Notes: a model not told the origin generated them from the sequence alone. 64,000 nucleotides of DNA from Petaurus breviceps papuanus (GCA_028583685.1 JAMXIF010000220.1:41737524-41801523); one strand, 5' to 3'; shown: positions 1 to 11,650, counted from the first letter of the stretch. Made by a program: numbers and translations.

Positions 1-390
1 AAGTAACTGGTAAACAGTATAGACTGAATGGGTGATCTAAAGCTCTGGTAATACTCATTTAAAAAAAATAATGTAGCCCATTCATTCACAGTCTGAGAAG
101 GATTATTATTGTTTGGCCACAGTTCTGTTTGCATATTCTTAAGAGCTATATGAGTCATCTCTCTTCCTTTGCTTAGATTTCTTTTTTAAGTATTGTAAAT
201 TACAAAATTGTCCATGCAGGTCCAACCTAAACTTTGGGTTACAGACCACTCATAAGTAGCTCCCTGTCTATTTTCCACTTTTAAGAAGTTAAAAAGAGTG
301 AATCCATTTTTTTTAAAAAGGATTTATGTTGAGTAGTCATAGGAATTATTCTCCCACTACTTATATATTAATGTTATTATTAATATTTAG

Positions 391-612
391 AGAGGAAATA
401 GATAGAAAGCTGGCCTCAGAGTCCGAAAGACCAGGGTCCAAGCCTTGTCTCTGACAAATCTGGTTTTATGAGCCGTGGTGCAAGTCACTTAACTATTCAA
501 TGCTCCAGGCAGCTCCACAAGACTATAAATTAGAGAAGAGTTGCCTATCTTTCTTGATGGAGGAAGTTTCCTTGCGAGGAATTTCCCAAACTGATGAAAT
601 CACTGGTCCAGA
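391..612 (+). mobile_element. tRNA-derived SINE (tail like CAATGAAATCACAGGTCC)
   Basis: The body carries a SINE head (GATAGAAAGCTGGCCTCAGAG), a CAAGTCACTTAAC box and a 3' end reading TGATGAAATCACTGGTCC. The same 3' end recurs near 19770 and 20160, so at least three related copies lie in this window. Exact family name not assigned; divergence suggests an old copy. Confidence 0.6.
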
Positions 613-870
613 CCAAGAAATACATGCACCTGTGCATGTGTATATAATATGTGATTAATATAGCCCACCACTGCTTGTTATTATGACTATGAATAACATG
701 AATAATCGGTTGGTTTTGACTGAGTTTAGTCACATGAAGTCCCACTGAGCATTGGACCTGGGATCAGAAGCTCTGAGTTCAGATTCCTAATTGGTCATAT
801 TAGTAGTATTGGTTATATTGTAGATATAGTAATAATTATAATTTGTGGTAGACCAATTATTACTAATAAT

Positions 871-1068
871 AATGGCTCATTTATATTGTACTTTAGAGTT
901 CCCAAGTGTCTTCTTTACATTGGGATGAAGTACATAATATAGTTGCTATTATTCCCATTTTATAGATGAAGAAACAAAAGCTCAGTGACTTGCCCAGGTC
1001 AAGACCAATATCAGGTCTCTAGCTCAGGTTTTCTTTCAAAGCCAGTATTCATTTCACTTCCCCTTTGA
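871..1068 (-). mobile_element. MIR3/THER-like SINE
   Basis: On the + strand it reads as the complement of a CORE-SINE: 'CATTTATATTGTACTTTAGAG', then 'CCCATTTTATAGATGAAG' and a 'CAGTGACTTGCCCAGGTCA' box. Old and divergent. Confidence 0.55.
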
Positions 1069-1949
1069 TTAGGTTCCAAACCCCAGCCTCAGAATGAACC
1101 TCTCTAAATAGAGTTCCTTTTCTCTTTTTTCATTGCTTTTTGAACATTAGAATACTAAGTTCTGTGTGTATACACATGTATATATTTATGCAGTTAGATT
1201 AGTTGATTAATGAGAAATGATTAAATAAAGAATATTTACAACAAATCATTTCATTTTAGGGGAACTTGAGTTTCCTTTTCTGTAAGTGAGGGTTTAGACA
1301 CAAAGCTCTCATTATCCTTTTGTGCATCTTTAACCTTCGAGATCCTGTGAGATGATCTTTAATCATAAGCTGGATTGGTTTATTTTTTTGTTTTGTTTTT
1401 TATTTGTTTTGGGGGTTCTTTTGTGGGAAGAGTGTTTCCCAAACCTTCTCCAAAAAGCCACTTCTCTATAAAAATATATCCTTCAATATCAAGTCTGTTC
1501 AGTTGAAAGAACCAGATACAATGTAACCAAATAAGGAAGGTTGATGGAAACTCTCTCATCTTGAAGGGAATGAGAATGAAAGCTGAGCCATAGACTTTTG
1601 AAGACCTACTTGGAAGAGTCCTGAGATTTAGCTTGGATGTTCAGTGGGCTTTCAATACAAACTGCTACAAGTACTTTAGGTTATCACCCTATGTTAAAGC
1701 CATGCATGAGAAATATTATATTTCTTGGAAATTGGAGTCCAAACCAGTTGAATAAATCTAGTCACGTAGGGTCCCACAGAGCTGAAACTTGGAATTTTTG
1801 TGCTCAGAACAAATATCAGAAATCACACCCTCAATTGAGGGAACTAGGGATAGACTTATTGTTTCCCATCTGTTTAGTAGTTTTGTATTTTGACTTACTC
1901 TTCCTAGGTAGAGGTTTGCTTAGCTTTGTTCTTTCCTTGCTGCTGAAAC

Positions 1950-2108
1950 ACCTTGGAGCATTGCACTTGGGGTCAGGAAGGTTCAGATTCCTCCTCAGAT
2001 ACTACCTGGGGAACCTTGGGCAAGCCATTTAATCTCTCTAAGCCTCTGTTTTGTCATCTGTAAAGTGAGGAGGGCAATCTTGATGGCCTCTGATAAATCT
2101 ATGATCCC
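1950..2108 (+). mobile_element. MIR-like SINE
   Basis: Shows the MIR order: a degenerate tRNA-like head, GGTTCAGATTCCTCCTCAG, CTTGGGCAAGCCATTTAATC, then CATCTGTAAAGTGAGG. It accounts for most of the 131-codon open frame that crosses it at 1637-2032. Confidence 0.6.
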
Positions 2109-2593
2109 ATAACTACAGGGACTGCCAGTATTCTCCAAGGTAGAATGCTGGGTCAATATCCAAGCTTGTCACATCCTGGTCCTAGCTCTGTAGTGAGGAA
2201 TTTAGCTACTTCTAAGTGGTGATTAATAGTGATCATTGTTTATCTAACAAATGTGACCAAATACATTGAGCAGCTCCCTATTACAGCATAAGCATAGGAG
2301 ATCTTTGGTCTCTGTTTTCTGACATGGAGAAAGAGCTATGAATTGGGCTTTGTACCCCTTCTTCCTTCCTGTAATTCTCTATCTCCATAAATGGCCACAC
2401 ATCTCTCAATCTTTATGTTTTTGCATGCCTCCTGCCTTCATTCATACTATTTCCTCTGCCTAGGAAGCAAATGCAAGATATTCAAAAGGCAGATTAGTGG
2501 TTGAAGTCATCCTTTACAGTGGTTATTTTCAGAGAAAGAGATTAGATGGAAAGATAGAAGTCTGCCCTGAGAATTAAGGAAGACCTTCAGGCA

Positions 2594-2682
2594 TAGAATC
2601 ATAGATTGAGAGCTCGAAGGGACCTTAGAGACCATTAATTCTAACACCTTTGATTTAGAGATGAGGAATCTGAAGCCCAGAG
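2594..2682 (-). mobile_element. MIR-type SINE, first half of a split copy
   Basis: Begins ATAGAATCATAGATTGAGAG and runs to GAAGCCCAGAG. The rest of the same element continues at 3347 after an inserted L1 fragment, with GCCCAGAG repeated at both junctions. Confidence 0.6.
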
Positions 2683-3346
2683 AAGGTTTTTAAATTTTAA
2701 TTTTAAAAAAATGAATTAAAAATCTGTTTTTTCTCTCCTCCCACTTCCACTGGGAGAAAAAAAGAAAGAAAACCTTTGTAACAAATATGAATACTGAAGA
2801 AAAAAAATCCCACATTACCATGTCCAAAACATATATATCTCATTCTACACCTTCAATCTATTATCCTCAGGAAAATGGTAGAATGCTTCATCATCAGTCA
2901 TTAGGAATCATGGTTGGTTATTTGATGATCAAAATTCTTAAGTATTTTAAAGTTGGTTGACTTTATAATGTTGTTATTGTATAAGTTGTGTTGCCCTGGT
3001 TCTGTTCGCTTCAGTCTGTATCAGTTTATACAAGTCGTCCCCAGTTTCTCTGAAACTATACGTTTCAACATTTCTTGTAGCATGGGCACTCCATTACGTT
3101 CTTATATCATAACTTGTTTTGCTGTTCACCAATTGATGGGCACTCCTTTAGTTTCTGCTTCTTTGCTACTAAAAAAAACTGCTATAAATATTTTTGTAAT
3201 TATGGATCATTTTCCTCTTTCTTTAGGCTACAACCCTAGTAGTCATATTGCTAGATCATGTATAGCTTCATAACTTTTGATGGATGGTACCAAATCACTT
3301 TCCTTAGTGACCAGACTAGTTCATAACTCTACCTGGAAAATGCCAG
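2683..3346 (-). mobile_element. L1 3' end fragment, antisense, inserted in a SINE
   Basis: The reverse complement matches the ORF2 C-terminal and 3' region of the L1 copy at 54900-55800 (for example CAACTTGTTCAGCC-type and AATATTTTTGTA segments). It starts with the T-rich complement of a poly(A) tail. The 8-bp sequence GCCCAGAG flanks it at 2675-2682 and 3347-3354, as expected for a target-site duplication. It is a 5'-truncated insertion with no usable reading frame. Confidence 0.7.
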
Positions 3347-3452
3347 GCCCAGAGCAGTGAATTGATTGGCCAGGGCCTCATAACGACTAAGTGTCTGAGA
3401 GAGGATCTGAACAAAAGTCCAATGCATTTGTCCGCTGCCCCACGATGCCTCT
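3347..3452 (-). mobile_element. MIR-type SINE, second half of a split copy
   Basis: Continues the element at 2594-2682: GGCCAGGGCCTCATAACGAC, a TAAGTGTCTGAGAGAGGAT box and the complement of a SINE head ending near TGCCTCTAGGC. Split by the L1 insertion. Confidence 0.55.
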
Positions 3453-4939
3453 AGGCAAACAAGGCTTGTTACTTAGGAGGCACTCGCATCCTCAAGGTCA
3501 TAGAATAATGGCACTGGAAAAAAATTCATTTGAGAGATTGAATACAAATTCTTAATTTTACAAATAAGGAAATGAGATCATATCTGTCGAGTCACCAGGG
3601 CTGTTGGTGGCAGAGCCGTTGGCTCATAGATCTCTAGACTTATTACAAAAGATATCATTGGATGCTTCATATCAGGAAAAGTGAATATAACTTATTTCTA
3701 CAAAAATTCAGCAACTATCCTTTAATGTTAACATTCTTTCCCCACAAATTATTAACCCAACCTATGTAAGTAAATGGGGAGAAACATTGTTTCCCCTGTA
3801 TAAGTTTTTTCCCCCTTTGGAAAATGGTTGCAAGATGCCTTTTTATTAGTCCTAGTGGGTGTATGACTTGCAGCAGCCAGGCAGAACTCAACCCAGTTCT
3901 TTAGAACTATAAATATGGCTTTCTTTCCATTTTGTCCCATGGAAAAGTCCAATTCTTACTTTTTTCTCTTTGTCTTGAGGCATAGGTGTGCACATGGTAT
4001 GTTTCAGGCACACCCTAACATGTTAATTAACCCTCTTTTCTAGGGTAGACCTGCCTAAGCTTGAGAACCTACTGAGGTCCTTCTTCATTCTCCACTTTCC
4101 CACTCACTTCTCTACCGTTTCTGGGAGGCTGTAATGGTACAGGAGGAAGGAAGGATGTGTGGGCTTAGTAACTTGCTTGCTCTACAATCCAGGGTCCCTC
4201 TGCAGCCCTCTTCTGGATGCTCTCCAGAGTAGCATGGGCTCTCCTAATGTAATGGTGCTTCTTGGCAGTGTAACTCCCAATGAGGTCAGGCAACGTTCCT
4301 CCTTCCCACCACCCAGTAGTTCTCCAAACTCCTGCCAAAGGATTCCAGCTGGCTGCAGCTGGGTCAGGGAAAAATCGAAAAGACATTTTTCCCTTTTAAC
4401 TGCCTTGGCCACTTTTGTTTGTTTCCTGTGGCTCAGCCTGGGGTATGCGGCCCTAGAGCTTTGGTTGGTATGGGCAACAAGGGGAAAAGGTGAAAATTTT
4501 AAAAGGATACTCCTTAAACTCCATTGCCAGATCTTCACAGCAAAATGCAGGGCTAGGAGACCTAGGAGAGAAATTTAGCTAGTCACTTTTCTCAGCTATT
4601 CTAGGATTGCTTCATCAGCCCAAATCTATCAGAGGTATTTGTACAGGAATGCCAGGCAAAAATCCTGGGGGTTGATACTTTGATGTTTGATGATAAATTG
4701 ATCCGTTAATGTCCAAAAGGGTTTGCAGTGGTGAGAGCATTTATATGGTGTATAGATTGGTTCATGAGATCAAGTCTCTGATTCACCCATCATTGCCTTT
4801 AGCCTCAAAGTGTAAGACTAAACATCTTTTTTCCCTCTAGTATTATATTTAAGGATGAAAATAAAAGAAGTATTATCTGTTTTGTTTATACAGTATTGAA
4901 CTAAATTTTCAATTTAAGATTGGAGAGTTTTACAACTGA

Positions 4940-5098
4940 AATCATAAGACCAAGTCATTTACAAGTGGGACTTTTGAGCAGTTCACTTAACTTCCCCTGG
5001 GCCTCATATTCTTCTTGTCTAAAATGAAGGAGTTAAACTAGATGGCCTCTAAGGGTGGTCCCCTTCTAGCTCTAAATTTATAACTATCAATTCTGAGT
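4940..5098 (+). mobile_element. MIR-like SINE
   Basis: Contains CAGTTCACTTAACTTCCC, then CTAAAATGAAGGAGTTAAAC and TAGATGGCCTCTAAGG, the tail common to MIR-like SINEs in this window. Confidence 0.55.
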
Positions 5099-5411
5099 TC
5101 TGTGATCTTGTTGTATTAATATTGAGCAATTGTAGTTTCTGGAAGTTTTTTTTAAAGGATATTTAAAAGGACTTTTAATAAGGGAAATTAAAATTAGAAG
5201 AGATTACTTTTTCTTTTTCTTTTCTCTTCTTTTCCTTTTTTTAAATAATTGTTTTTTGTTTAGCATCAAATATTCCAGACTCACCTATGAAAATTCAGGT
5301 ACTATATTGTGCTATATTTATACATATATACATATGTATGTATACACACACACGTTGTAGCTAGATATAGATATATTCCTTCTTACTCCCCCTTTCACCA
5401 AAAAAACCAGC

Positions 5412-5414
<3 letters not shown>

Positions 5415-5445
<31 letters not shown>
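5415..5445. repeat. (AC)n microsatellite
   Basis: About 15 AC units. It ends 60 bases before exon 4 of NR3C1, just upstream of the T-rich tract of the acceptor. Confidence 0.97.
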
Positions 5446-5448
<3 letters not shown>

Positions 5449-5505
5449 GCTATCCATAAAATGAGCAATATTTTAACATTCTTTTTTTTTCTTTTCTTTC
5501 TGTAG

Positions 5506-5622
5506 GGCAGCACAATTATCTTTGTGCTGGGAGAAACGATTGCATCATTGATAAAATTCGAAGAAAAAACTGCCCAGCATGTCGCTACCGAAAATGTCTA
5601 CAAGCTGGAATGAACCTAGAAG
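5506..5622 (+). CDS. NR3C1: Glucocorticoid receptor exon 4 (second zinc finger)
   Basis: Encodes the equivalent of human GR residues 451-490, the second zinc finger of the DNA-binding domain. The receptor is a ligand-activated nuclear transcription factor that binds cortisol or corticosterone and glucocorticoid response elements. The four zinc-binding cysteines (human C457, C463, C473, C476) are all present. So is the dimerisation D-box AGRND between the first two, and the basic stretch [12 protein letters not shown]. The acceptor is TTTCTGTAG and the donor is GAAG/GTAATT. The exon is 117 nt, the human length, and both ends split a codon after its first base (phase 1). Residues 451-490 are identical to the human sequence I recall. 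Exons 2 and 3, with the N-terminal domain and first finger, lie outside the window. Confidence 0.98.
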
Positions 5623-6162
5623 GTAATTTAAAAGACTTGAGTGGATTTTTTGCCTCTGAATCATAGGAAAATGCAGCAATTTGCTTTGTAAGATGTGAAT
5701 AATCAGGTGCAGTGTCTTGCTATCTTCAAAATAGTTGAGTCATTATAGGGCATTCTTGGCCATTGCCTGGCAAAAGTAGGGATTTTTCTCCTTCTTTCTT
5801 GTTATAGGTCCCGTTCTGCGTGTTGAACAGACCTACACACTACCACAGTTTTATCTACAGGTCCTTGTACAAAGGACACACTCTTTGAATTCTTTATAGC
5901 CAGGCTGGTAGATGGGAAGGGAAATTATGCCCTATGAGTATTATGGAAGAAAACAAGGCATTCTCTTTGTTTCTTTTGCACCTCTGTAAAGCTTTTAAAT
6001 GGAAACACTCTTCTGTCAAGCAGGCAATTGTCATTTTCTTTGTCATAGCCCTTTTAAGAATTCCAGTTTCTAAATGGTGCTCTCATGGTGGAAGGTGTAA
6101 CCATTTTATCTCATAGGTTGGCACATAAGTCAGGGTGGTTGATGACAAGGGTACTGGTATGG

Positions 6163-6345
6163 TTATAGCTTGGCACAATGGAAAGAGTACCAGCTTTGGA
6201 GTCAGAAGATCTGGGTTTGAATCCCAGTGGTCATATTTCATATAGAGCCTTGGAAAAAGTCGCTGGGTCTCATTTGCCTCCTCAGTGAAATGAAAGTATT
6301 GTTCTAGATGGTCCTCATTCCCTCTCTATTTCAGATCTATGAGTC
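6163..6345 (+). mobile_element. MIR-like SINE
   Basis: Head AGCTTGGCACAATGGAAAGAG, then GGAGTCAGAAGATCTGGGTT and GAATCCCAGTGG (box B-like), ending with TCTAGATGGTCCTCATTCCC. Confidence 0.65.
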
Positions 6346-6879
6346 TGGTGTTCTCAACTTCTTATAATAAAAAACCTTTCAACTAAAAGATAATGTAGCT
6401 TTATATTCCAAAACATTTTAATGTATCATACACCAAGTAGTATTTTTTTTTTATTTTGGAAGTGTTTGAGATACATCTCTCCTTGAGATCGGAGGCTTCT
6501 CTAAGACATGATTAGTCGATATTAAATTAAGAGCTCTGCTTTATTAAAGTATTTATGCTCTGGAGAGAACATAAATCTGAGGAGGGAATCAACTAGACTA
6601 GCACCAAACTATCCCCACAAGTAAAAAGAATAGTGAGAAGGCACTGGGGGGGAGCATCAAAGGATTACTGGAACTGTGGACAAGAAGGACTTGGGCTAAA
6701 ATAGCCTGTAGTTTTATAGGTCATCATTGCACCGCCATTTTGTTAAAGTAATAATATCTGACTTCCATGAAAGCTGTATCATGTTTTGACCTGAAGGGGT
6801 AAATTTTTAAACAACAAAATGCCCCCCATGTCTGGAAGACACTCTCTTCTTACTGATGCCTCTTAGTATCCCTCATTTC

Positions 6880-7128
6880 CTTCAAAGGGTAGCCCAGGTA
6901 CCACATCCCACATAAGACCTTTCCTGATTCCCCCAGGGCTAGTGCCCTCTCTCACCCCCCCCCCAAAAAAACTGAACTTTACTTTTAATTTATTTTTTTA
7001 TGTACTTATATATGCACATATTGGCTTCCTGATAAAATACAAGCTCCTTGAGAATAGGAACTGTTTAATTTTTGTTCTTATATCCCCAACAATTAGTACC
7101 ATGCCTAGAACATAGTACAATCTATTTT
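6880..7128 (+). mobile_element. L2 LINE 3' end
   Basis: Has the L2 3' signature order: CCTTTCCTGATTCCCC, ACAAGCTCCTTGAGAATAGG, CTGTTTAATTTTTGTTCTTA, ATATCCCCAACAATTAG and CATGCCTAGAACATAGTA. A C/A run interrupts the middle. No coding part remains. Confidence 0.65.
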
Positions 7129-7160
7129 CACATTTTTCAGTGAATAGGCTTAGCCCAAAT

Positions 7161-7378
7161 GTAACAAGAAAAGAGAGAGAAAGAAGGAGAGGGAAGGAGG
7201 GGAGAGTGAGAGAGGAGAGGGAAAAAGAGAAGAAGAGAGGGAGAGAGACAGGATGAAGAGAAAAAAAGAAGGAAGGGGAAGAAGGAAGGGGAAGAAGGAA
7301 AAATAGAGGGGGACAAAGAAGGAGGGGAGGAATGAAAGAGAAGAGGAAGGAAAAGAGAGAATGGAGGAGAGAGATTTA
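7161..7378. repeat. Purine-only (GA/GGA/GAAG) tract
   Basis: About 215 bases almost wholly of G and A on the + strand. The opposite strand gives a spurious Ser/Phe/Pro-rich open frame, which is not a gene. Confidence 0.9.
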
Positions 7379-8059
7379 AAAGTTCATTATCCCCAGAGGA
7401 GTCCCTCATACCTAGAATTTGTTGAACGTAGTGATACCTCGTATCAACTAAATGATTTCTTGATTGAACTTATTTGGTAAAACATTTCAAAGAGAAAAAA
7501 ATTACCCTGGAAAATGGCCTCTATTCTGCATTAATATCATTTAGGTGATGATCTAATTAAAAGGAGCCCTGCTTTCAAAATGATGTCAAGTAATACCCAG
7601 AAGGGTATAACTCCGCATTGTAAAACTGACATAGAAACCATATAGTTGCTGCTCCTCCCCCGTGCGCCCCCCACCCCACCAGACAAGGCAGTATACAACA
7701 AGCATTTTTCTCCTGTGGAAAAATATTTAGCATTAGCAGATTCTAATTGTGTATTTAAAAGAAATAACAAATAATGCCAGTAGGACAATACAACTGATTT
7801 GGTGTTCTCTTTGGGGGTTTAGGTGGCCTTTATTAAACGTGAAGTAGGTTGATGAAGTGTGACTTTTAGGCAAAAGCTCTTCCACAAACCATTCTGTCTT
7901 CCTAACTGATAGACACACCTCAGATTATTTGAGCCAAGCAAGTTATCAGTCAATCATGTAATCACTCCAACCCTATACTCAACATCAATAGAAAGTACAG
8001 GACTGTTCATCAGAAAGACATACCTAAACACCTCCTTCTGACCTTGTTGAACTAGAAAA

Positions 8060-8225
8060 AGCAGGGCAAAGAGTTCTGGCCTTTGAGCCAGAGACCTGAA
8101 TTCAGATCCCATCTCTGATACAGACTAGACAAGTGTCTATGGGCAAGTCACTTAACCTCTCAGTTACCGGAACCAACTCTTTAAGAAGATAAAATTTAAA
8201 GTATCTGCATATCTGTATCCTTGGA
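8060..8225 (+). mobile_element. Degenerate tRNA-derived SINE
   Basis: Contains AGTTCTGGCCTTTGAGCCAG, GGGCAAGTCACTTAACCTCT and a diverged tail. Probably the same family as 391-612. Confidence 0.5.
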
Positions 8226-8594
8226 TGGAGTTTTTACCCTGAGTCCCCAACAGGACGCTGATGACATTAAAGGATTTGACAATAAAAAACAAACACCTAG
8301 ATGTTCAAAACTGGAATATTGTGACTGACTTTGCTTCTAAGTTTTTCAAGTAGAAAGATAGCTGCCCACCTAATGTAACTGTTGGGAAAACTAAGTAGGT
8401 CAATTAGCAAATTAAACTGGGGAAAGGACTTCCTGATCCACAGGGGACCTTTTTGATTTTGCAAATATTGATAGATATTGCTAACTTACTGTTCTTGGCA
8501 TGTACTAGCTCTCCTGCCAAGGTGTGTTTGTTCTTTAAATAAATTCAACAAGTGTTTATCTATAATTATAACATAATGACTTAAATTTGCAATA

Positions 8595-8803
8595 GATATG
8601 TTAGCTCATTTGATTCTCACAACAACCATGTGAGATGATGTGCTATTATTATCCCCATTTTACAGGTGAGGAACTGAGACTGAGAGAGGTGAAATGATTT
8701 TCTTGCCTAGATCATACAGCTAGTAAGTTTCTGAGACAGGATTATGAACTCAACTCTGACTACACATTAACTTCATCTACTAGACCACCTAGCTGCCTTC
8801 ATG
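8595..8803 (-). mobile_element. MIR3/THER-like SINE
   Basis: On the + strand: TTTGATTCTCACAACAACC, ATTATCCCCATTTTACAGGT, CATACAGCTAGTAAG and CACCTAGCTGCC, the complement of a complete CORE-SINE with its tRNA head at the right end. Confidence 0.7.
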
Positions 8804-9378
8804 AATTACATACTACGTAGGTAAATCCTGTGCTTGACTACAGATATAAAAATAAAATAGACGTTTCAAATTAGAATTCCACCAAACTTTCCTTAAGAAA
8901 CTTACATTCTTTGGTCAGTCTTTGCTAGTCAGTCTTTATGTTAATAGTCGTGTAAAGGGGTAACAGTTATGTGTTAGAGGGGGTTAATTTTTAACACGGT
9001 ATCTATACTGTGTCCAAATAGGGAATAAGGAGGTTTCATAAGGAAGGTCTTCAGTCTTTTGTCATAGATTGGTTTTTTTAATACCTTTTTGTTCCTACCA
9101 CAGTGGCATTCTCTTCATCCCTGAAATGTTTCATCTTGGTCTTTCTACTTTAACTTGGATAATCACTTTATTCTCAACGAGCTTTCAGGCAAACCCTGCC
9201 CAAAACTATTAATTCGCTACTATGATTTCACATTAGGAAATTCTGATGGCTACTACTGAATTAATTCACATCCTACATACACAAATAATTTTCCAAAGAA
9301 CTCAAAATCAGTGGATTTCTCCAAGACATTCCTGTGTAGAAAGACGCTGTCCAAAGTTGAAGGAAATTTTAGTTCCAG

Positions 9379-9645
9379 CTCACATTTATATAATGCCTTA
9401 AATATTTGCAAAGGACTTTCCTTTCAAGAATAATGACTTTTCCAAATATCCACCAGCACCTATAGAAGGAGCATTAGTTTTACCTATTTTTTAAATTTTT
9501 CATTTCAGTTTTTAGAGATATGTAGTGTATTATTATCCCCACTTGATAGATGAAGGAACAGAAACTAAAAGATTAAGTTACTTGCCCAAAATCATGTTGC
9601 TAATAAGTACTAGCCAGACTTCAAAGCCATGTCTTCAGATTCTAG
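9379..9645 (-). mobile_element. MIR3/THER-like SINE, degenerate
   Basis: TATAATGCCTTAAATATTTG and TTATCCCCACTTGATAGATG with a GTTACTTGCCCAAAATCATG box. An A/T-rich interruption lies in the middle. Confidence 0.5.
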
Positions 9646-9647
9646 GA

Positions 9648-9766
9648 TTGGGGTGGGAAACCTGCAGCCCTCTAGGTCATGGTGAAATTTGGAGTCAGTC
9701 AAAGGGCTGCACTTGAGGACCTAGAGGGCCACATGTAGCCTCAAGGCCACAGGTTCCCCACTCCTG
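9648..9766. mobile_element. Foldback hAT-type element, partial copy
   Basis: Starts GGGGTGGGAAACCTGCAGCC and ends AGGTTCCCCACTCCTG, with GACCTAGAGGGCCACATGTA in the right arm. It matches the fuller copy at 33883-34085 but most of the left arm is missing. Confidence 0.6.
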
Positions 9767-9806
9767 TTCTAGGTCTTATGACCTTAAACATGTTCCTCTA
9801 TCAAGG

Positions 9807-9868
9807 CAGAGGTTCCCAACCTTTTTCAGTCCCTATGCCCCCAAATTAGAAAGTCCTGCCCTAAGTTA
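9807..9868. mobile_element. hAT-Charlie-like terminal fragment
   Basis: CAGAGGTTCCCAACCTTTTT is a typical hAT-Charlie terminal inverted repeat start. The other end was not found. Confidence 0.45.
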
Positions 9869-9869
9869 A

Positions 9870-11650
9870 GTAAAGCAATGGAAGAGGTCTATGTTTTAAA
9901 AAATTGTCTCCATACTTTAAAGAATTAAAACTACATCCTTTTTAGACTTCAGGGTTTGTGCTGATGGAAAGAGGCAAAGACAAAAATAAATGTGACATTT
10001 GTATATGAAAACAGTAATAAAGTTGCCCACAAAGACAATGCACTCATCCAGGACAAGGTCTCCTCAGCTCATTTGTATATTACCAATGGAAAACTCTAGT
10101 GTTTATAACCAGGGAGCTCTGAACCCCAGAACTGTTTTGTGATTATTGAACAAATGTTCTTTGCTTGCCTGTGGCTTAGCTAGCGGAGATGAAGATTAAG
10201 TCATCTAAAGCGAGGTCTTCAATGAGCAGACCCAACCTTGAACCAGAAAAAGTAGGTCTAATAAAGGACTTCAGACAGTGGTGAGAGAGAAATTTTGTGT
10301 TTCTGTAATACTACCTGCTACTTAAAAGAAAAGATATACCTCTTTGTAGTTCTTGCTATCTGCCACCTGGGATGTAGGAATCCCTTAGGACCCAACCAAA
10401 AAAGCACAGCTGGAGAAGCTTCTGCAGGTGCCAATTGCTCACCCTTTCTGAAAGAGCAAGTGGCTCGGCCCTCCAGAAGAAAAATGGCATAACCCAACAG
10501 CAAAGTAGCCCAGCTAAGCCATGAGCAACCTTGCAGCAAAGCAGTCCTGCACGGCTCCCACAGAGCAGCCTGGCATAACAGATCCCCCTGGTTCAGCATT
10601 GATGCCACAGCCATACATGATCTCAGTCCCTGAGAAAGGCCATTAAGATTCACAGTTCCAGAATTATGAGTTCCTGTGGCCACATGTTTCCTTTACATGT
10701 TAACCCATTGACATAGTATTTTCAGATTGTACTTACTATCCCCCACAGACACCATATACATCGATGGAATATGTCATACCCTGAAAAGAAATGACCAAAG
10801 AGCCACAGAGGTTATACATCACCCTCTGTTAACTCTGAAAAATAAAGTAAAACCAAAGAACTCAGAAGTAATCACAGCAACTGTTAACTGTGAAAAATAA
10901 AGTAAAACCAAAGAGCTAACAATGGTTATGAGCAAAAAGCTTTCTTCATTCTAGTGGAGGAGGGAAACTAAACGTGTGTATCAGGGTCTGGTCTGATACT
11001 GAGGAGACTTACTTTAGGGAGGCCAAGCCTTGGTACGTATAGCAGTGGCCAGACAAAGAATACAGGGAACTGTAGCTATAGCAATGAGGGGGTAATAGCA
11101 ACAATGAGGCGAGTTTGATTCAAAGCAGGACTTCATGACCAGAATGTGGTTCCTGCAGGGGCTTGTCCAAGCCCAGGGCCCACTTGGGGCTGGTGGGAAA
11201 TAATTCTGGAGTTCTGCTGCAACAGGATTCATCTAGAGGGTGGGCGCAAAGGATTGTTGTTATGCCAAGCTCAGGGCACAATTTGTTTGCTGGGCCTTAG
11301 CCCTGGAAAACATGGCATATCCTAATACTAAAAAGAGAGGGGTGGGAATGCTGACAGAGCATATTCCAAGTTTATGGATAGAATGTTATGCTATTGTTCT
11401 TTCCTTACTGTTTAAATACATGGTTTTGTTAAAAGGTCATTGAATCAGCTAGTTGGTTTCTTAATAGAAGGCACACAAGTAAGGACTTAAGCGCTCTAAC
11501 GGTGGGGGCAGATACCCACAAAGATTATCCCTAGAACCCTAAGAGCAGTTGCAGCAGTGACCTCTCTGAGAACACAACCAGCTAGCAGGTTGAAGGGATA
11601 AGTGAATGGGTTGGAGGTGGGAGATATAAGACCCACAACACAGGCATTTT
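9870..11650. other. Unassigned intronic block
   Basis: About 1.8 kb of moderately GC-rich sequence with no SINE, L2 or L1 signature I recognise and no coding homology. It includes a 55-bp-period duplication at 10826-10918. It could be an old interspersed repeat, but I see no paired ends that would prove it. Confidence 0.4.
10826..10918. repeat. Two-copy tandem repeat, 55-bp period
   Basis: A unit of about 37 bases (starting CTGTTAACTCTGAAAAATAA) at 10826 recurs at 10881 with about two changes. The two are separated by 18 unrelated bases. Confidence 0.9.

Larger units (their letters stand above)
1..5505 (+). other. NR3C1: NR3C1 intron 3 (3' part)
   Basis: This is the intron before exon 4, entering from outside the window. 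It holds SINE, MIR and antisense L1 copies listed separately. The stretches 1-390, 613-870, 1069-1949, 2109-2593 and 3453-4939 show no gene or repeat I can name. Within the last of these, 4159-4578 is open on both strands but matches no known protein. The intron ends in a T-rich tract and TGTAG at 5501-5505. Confidence 0.85.

Noticed and set aside
1637-2032. 131-codon open frame
   Set aside because: Its right part is a MIR-like SINE and no protein family is recognisable.
4159-4578. 139-codon open frame on + with overlapping frames on -
   Set aside because: No recognisable family, no splice or promoter context, and both strands are open, which a locally GC-richer unique stretch can give by chance.
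9870-11650. Possible old LTR-type element
   Set aside because: No paired ends, no recognisable viral coding remnant; left as unassigned.
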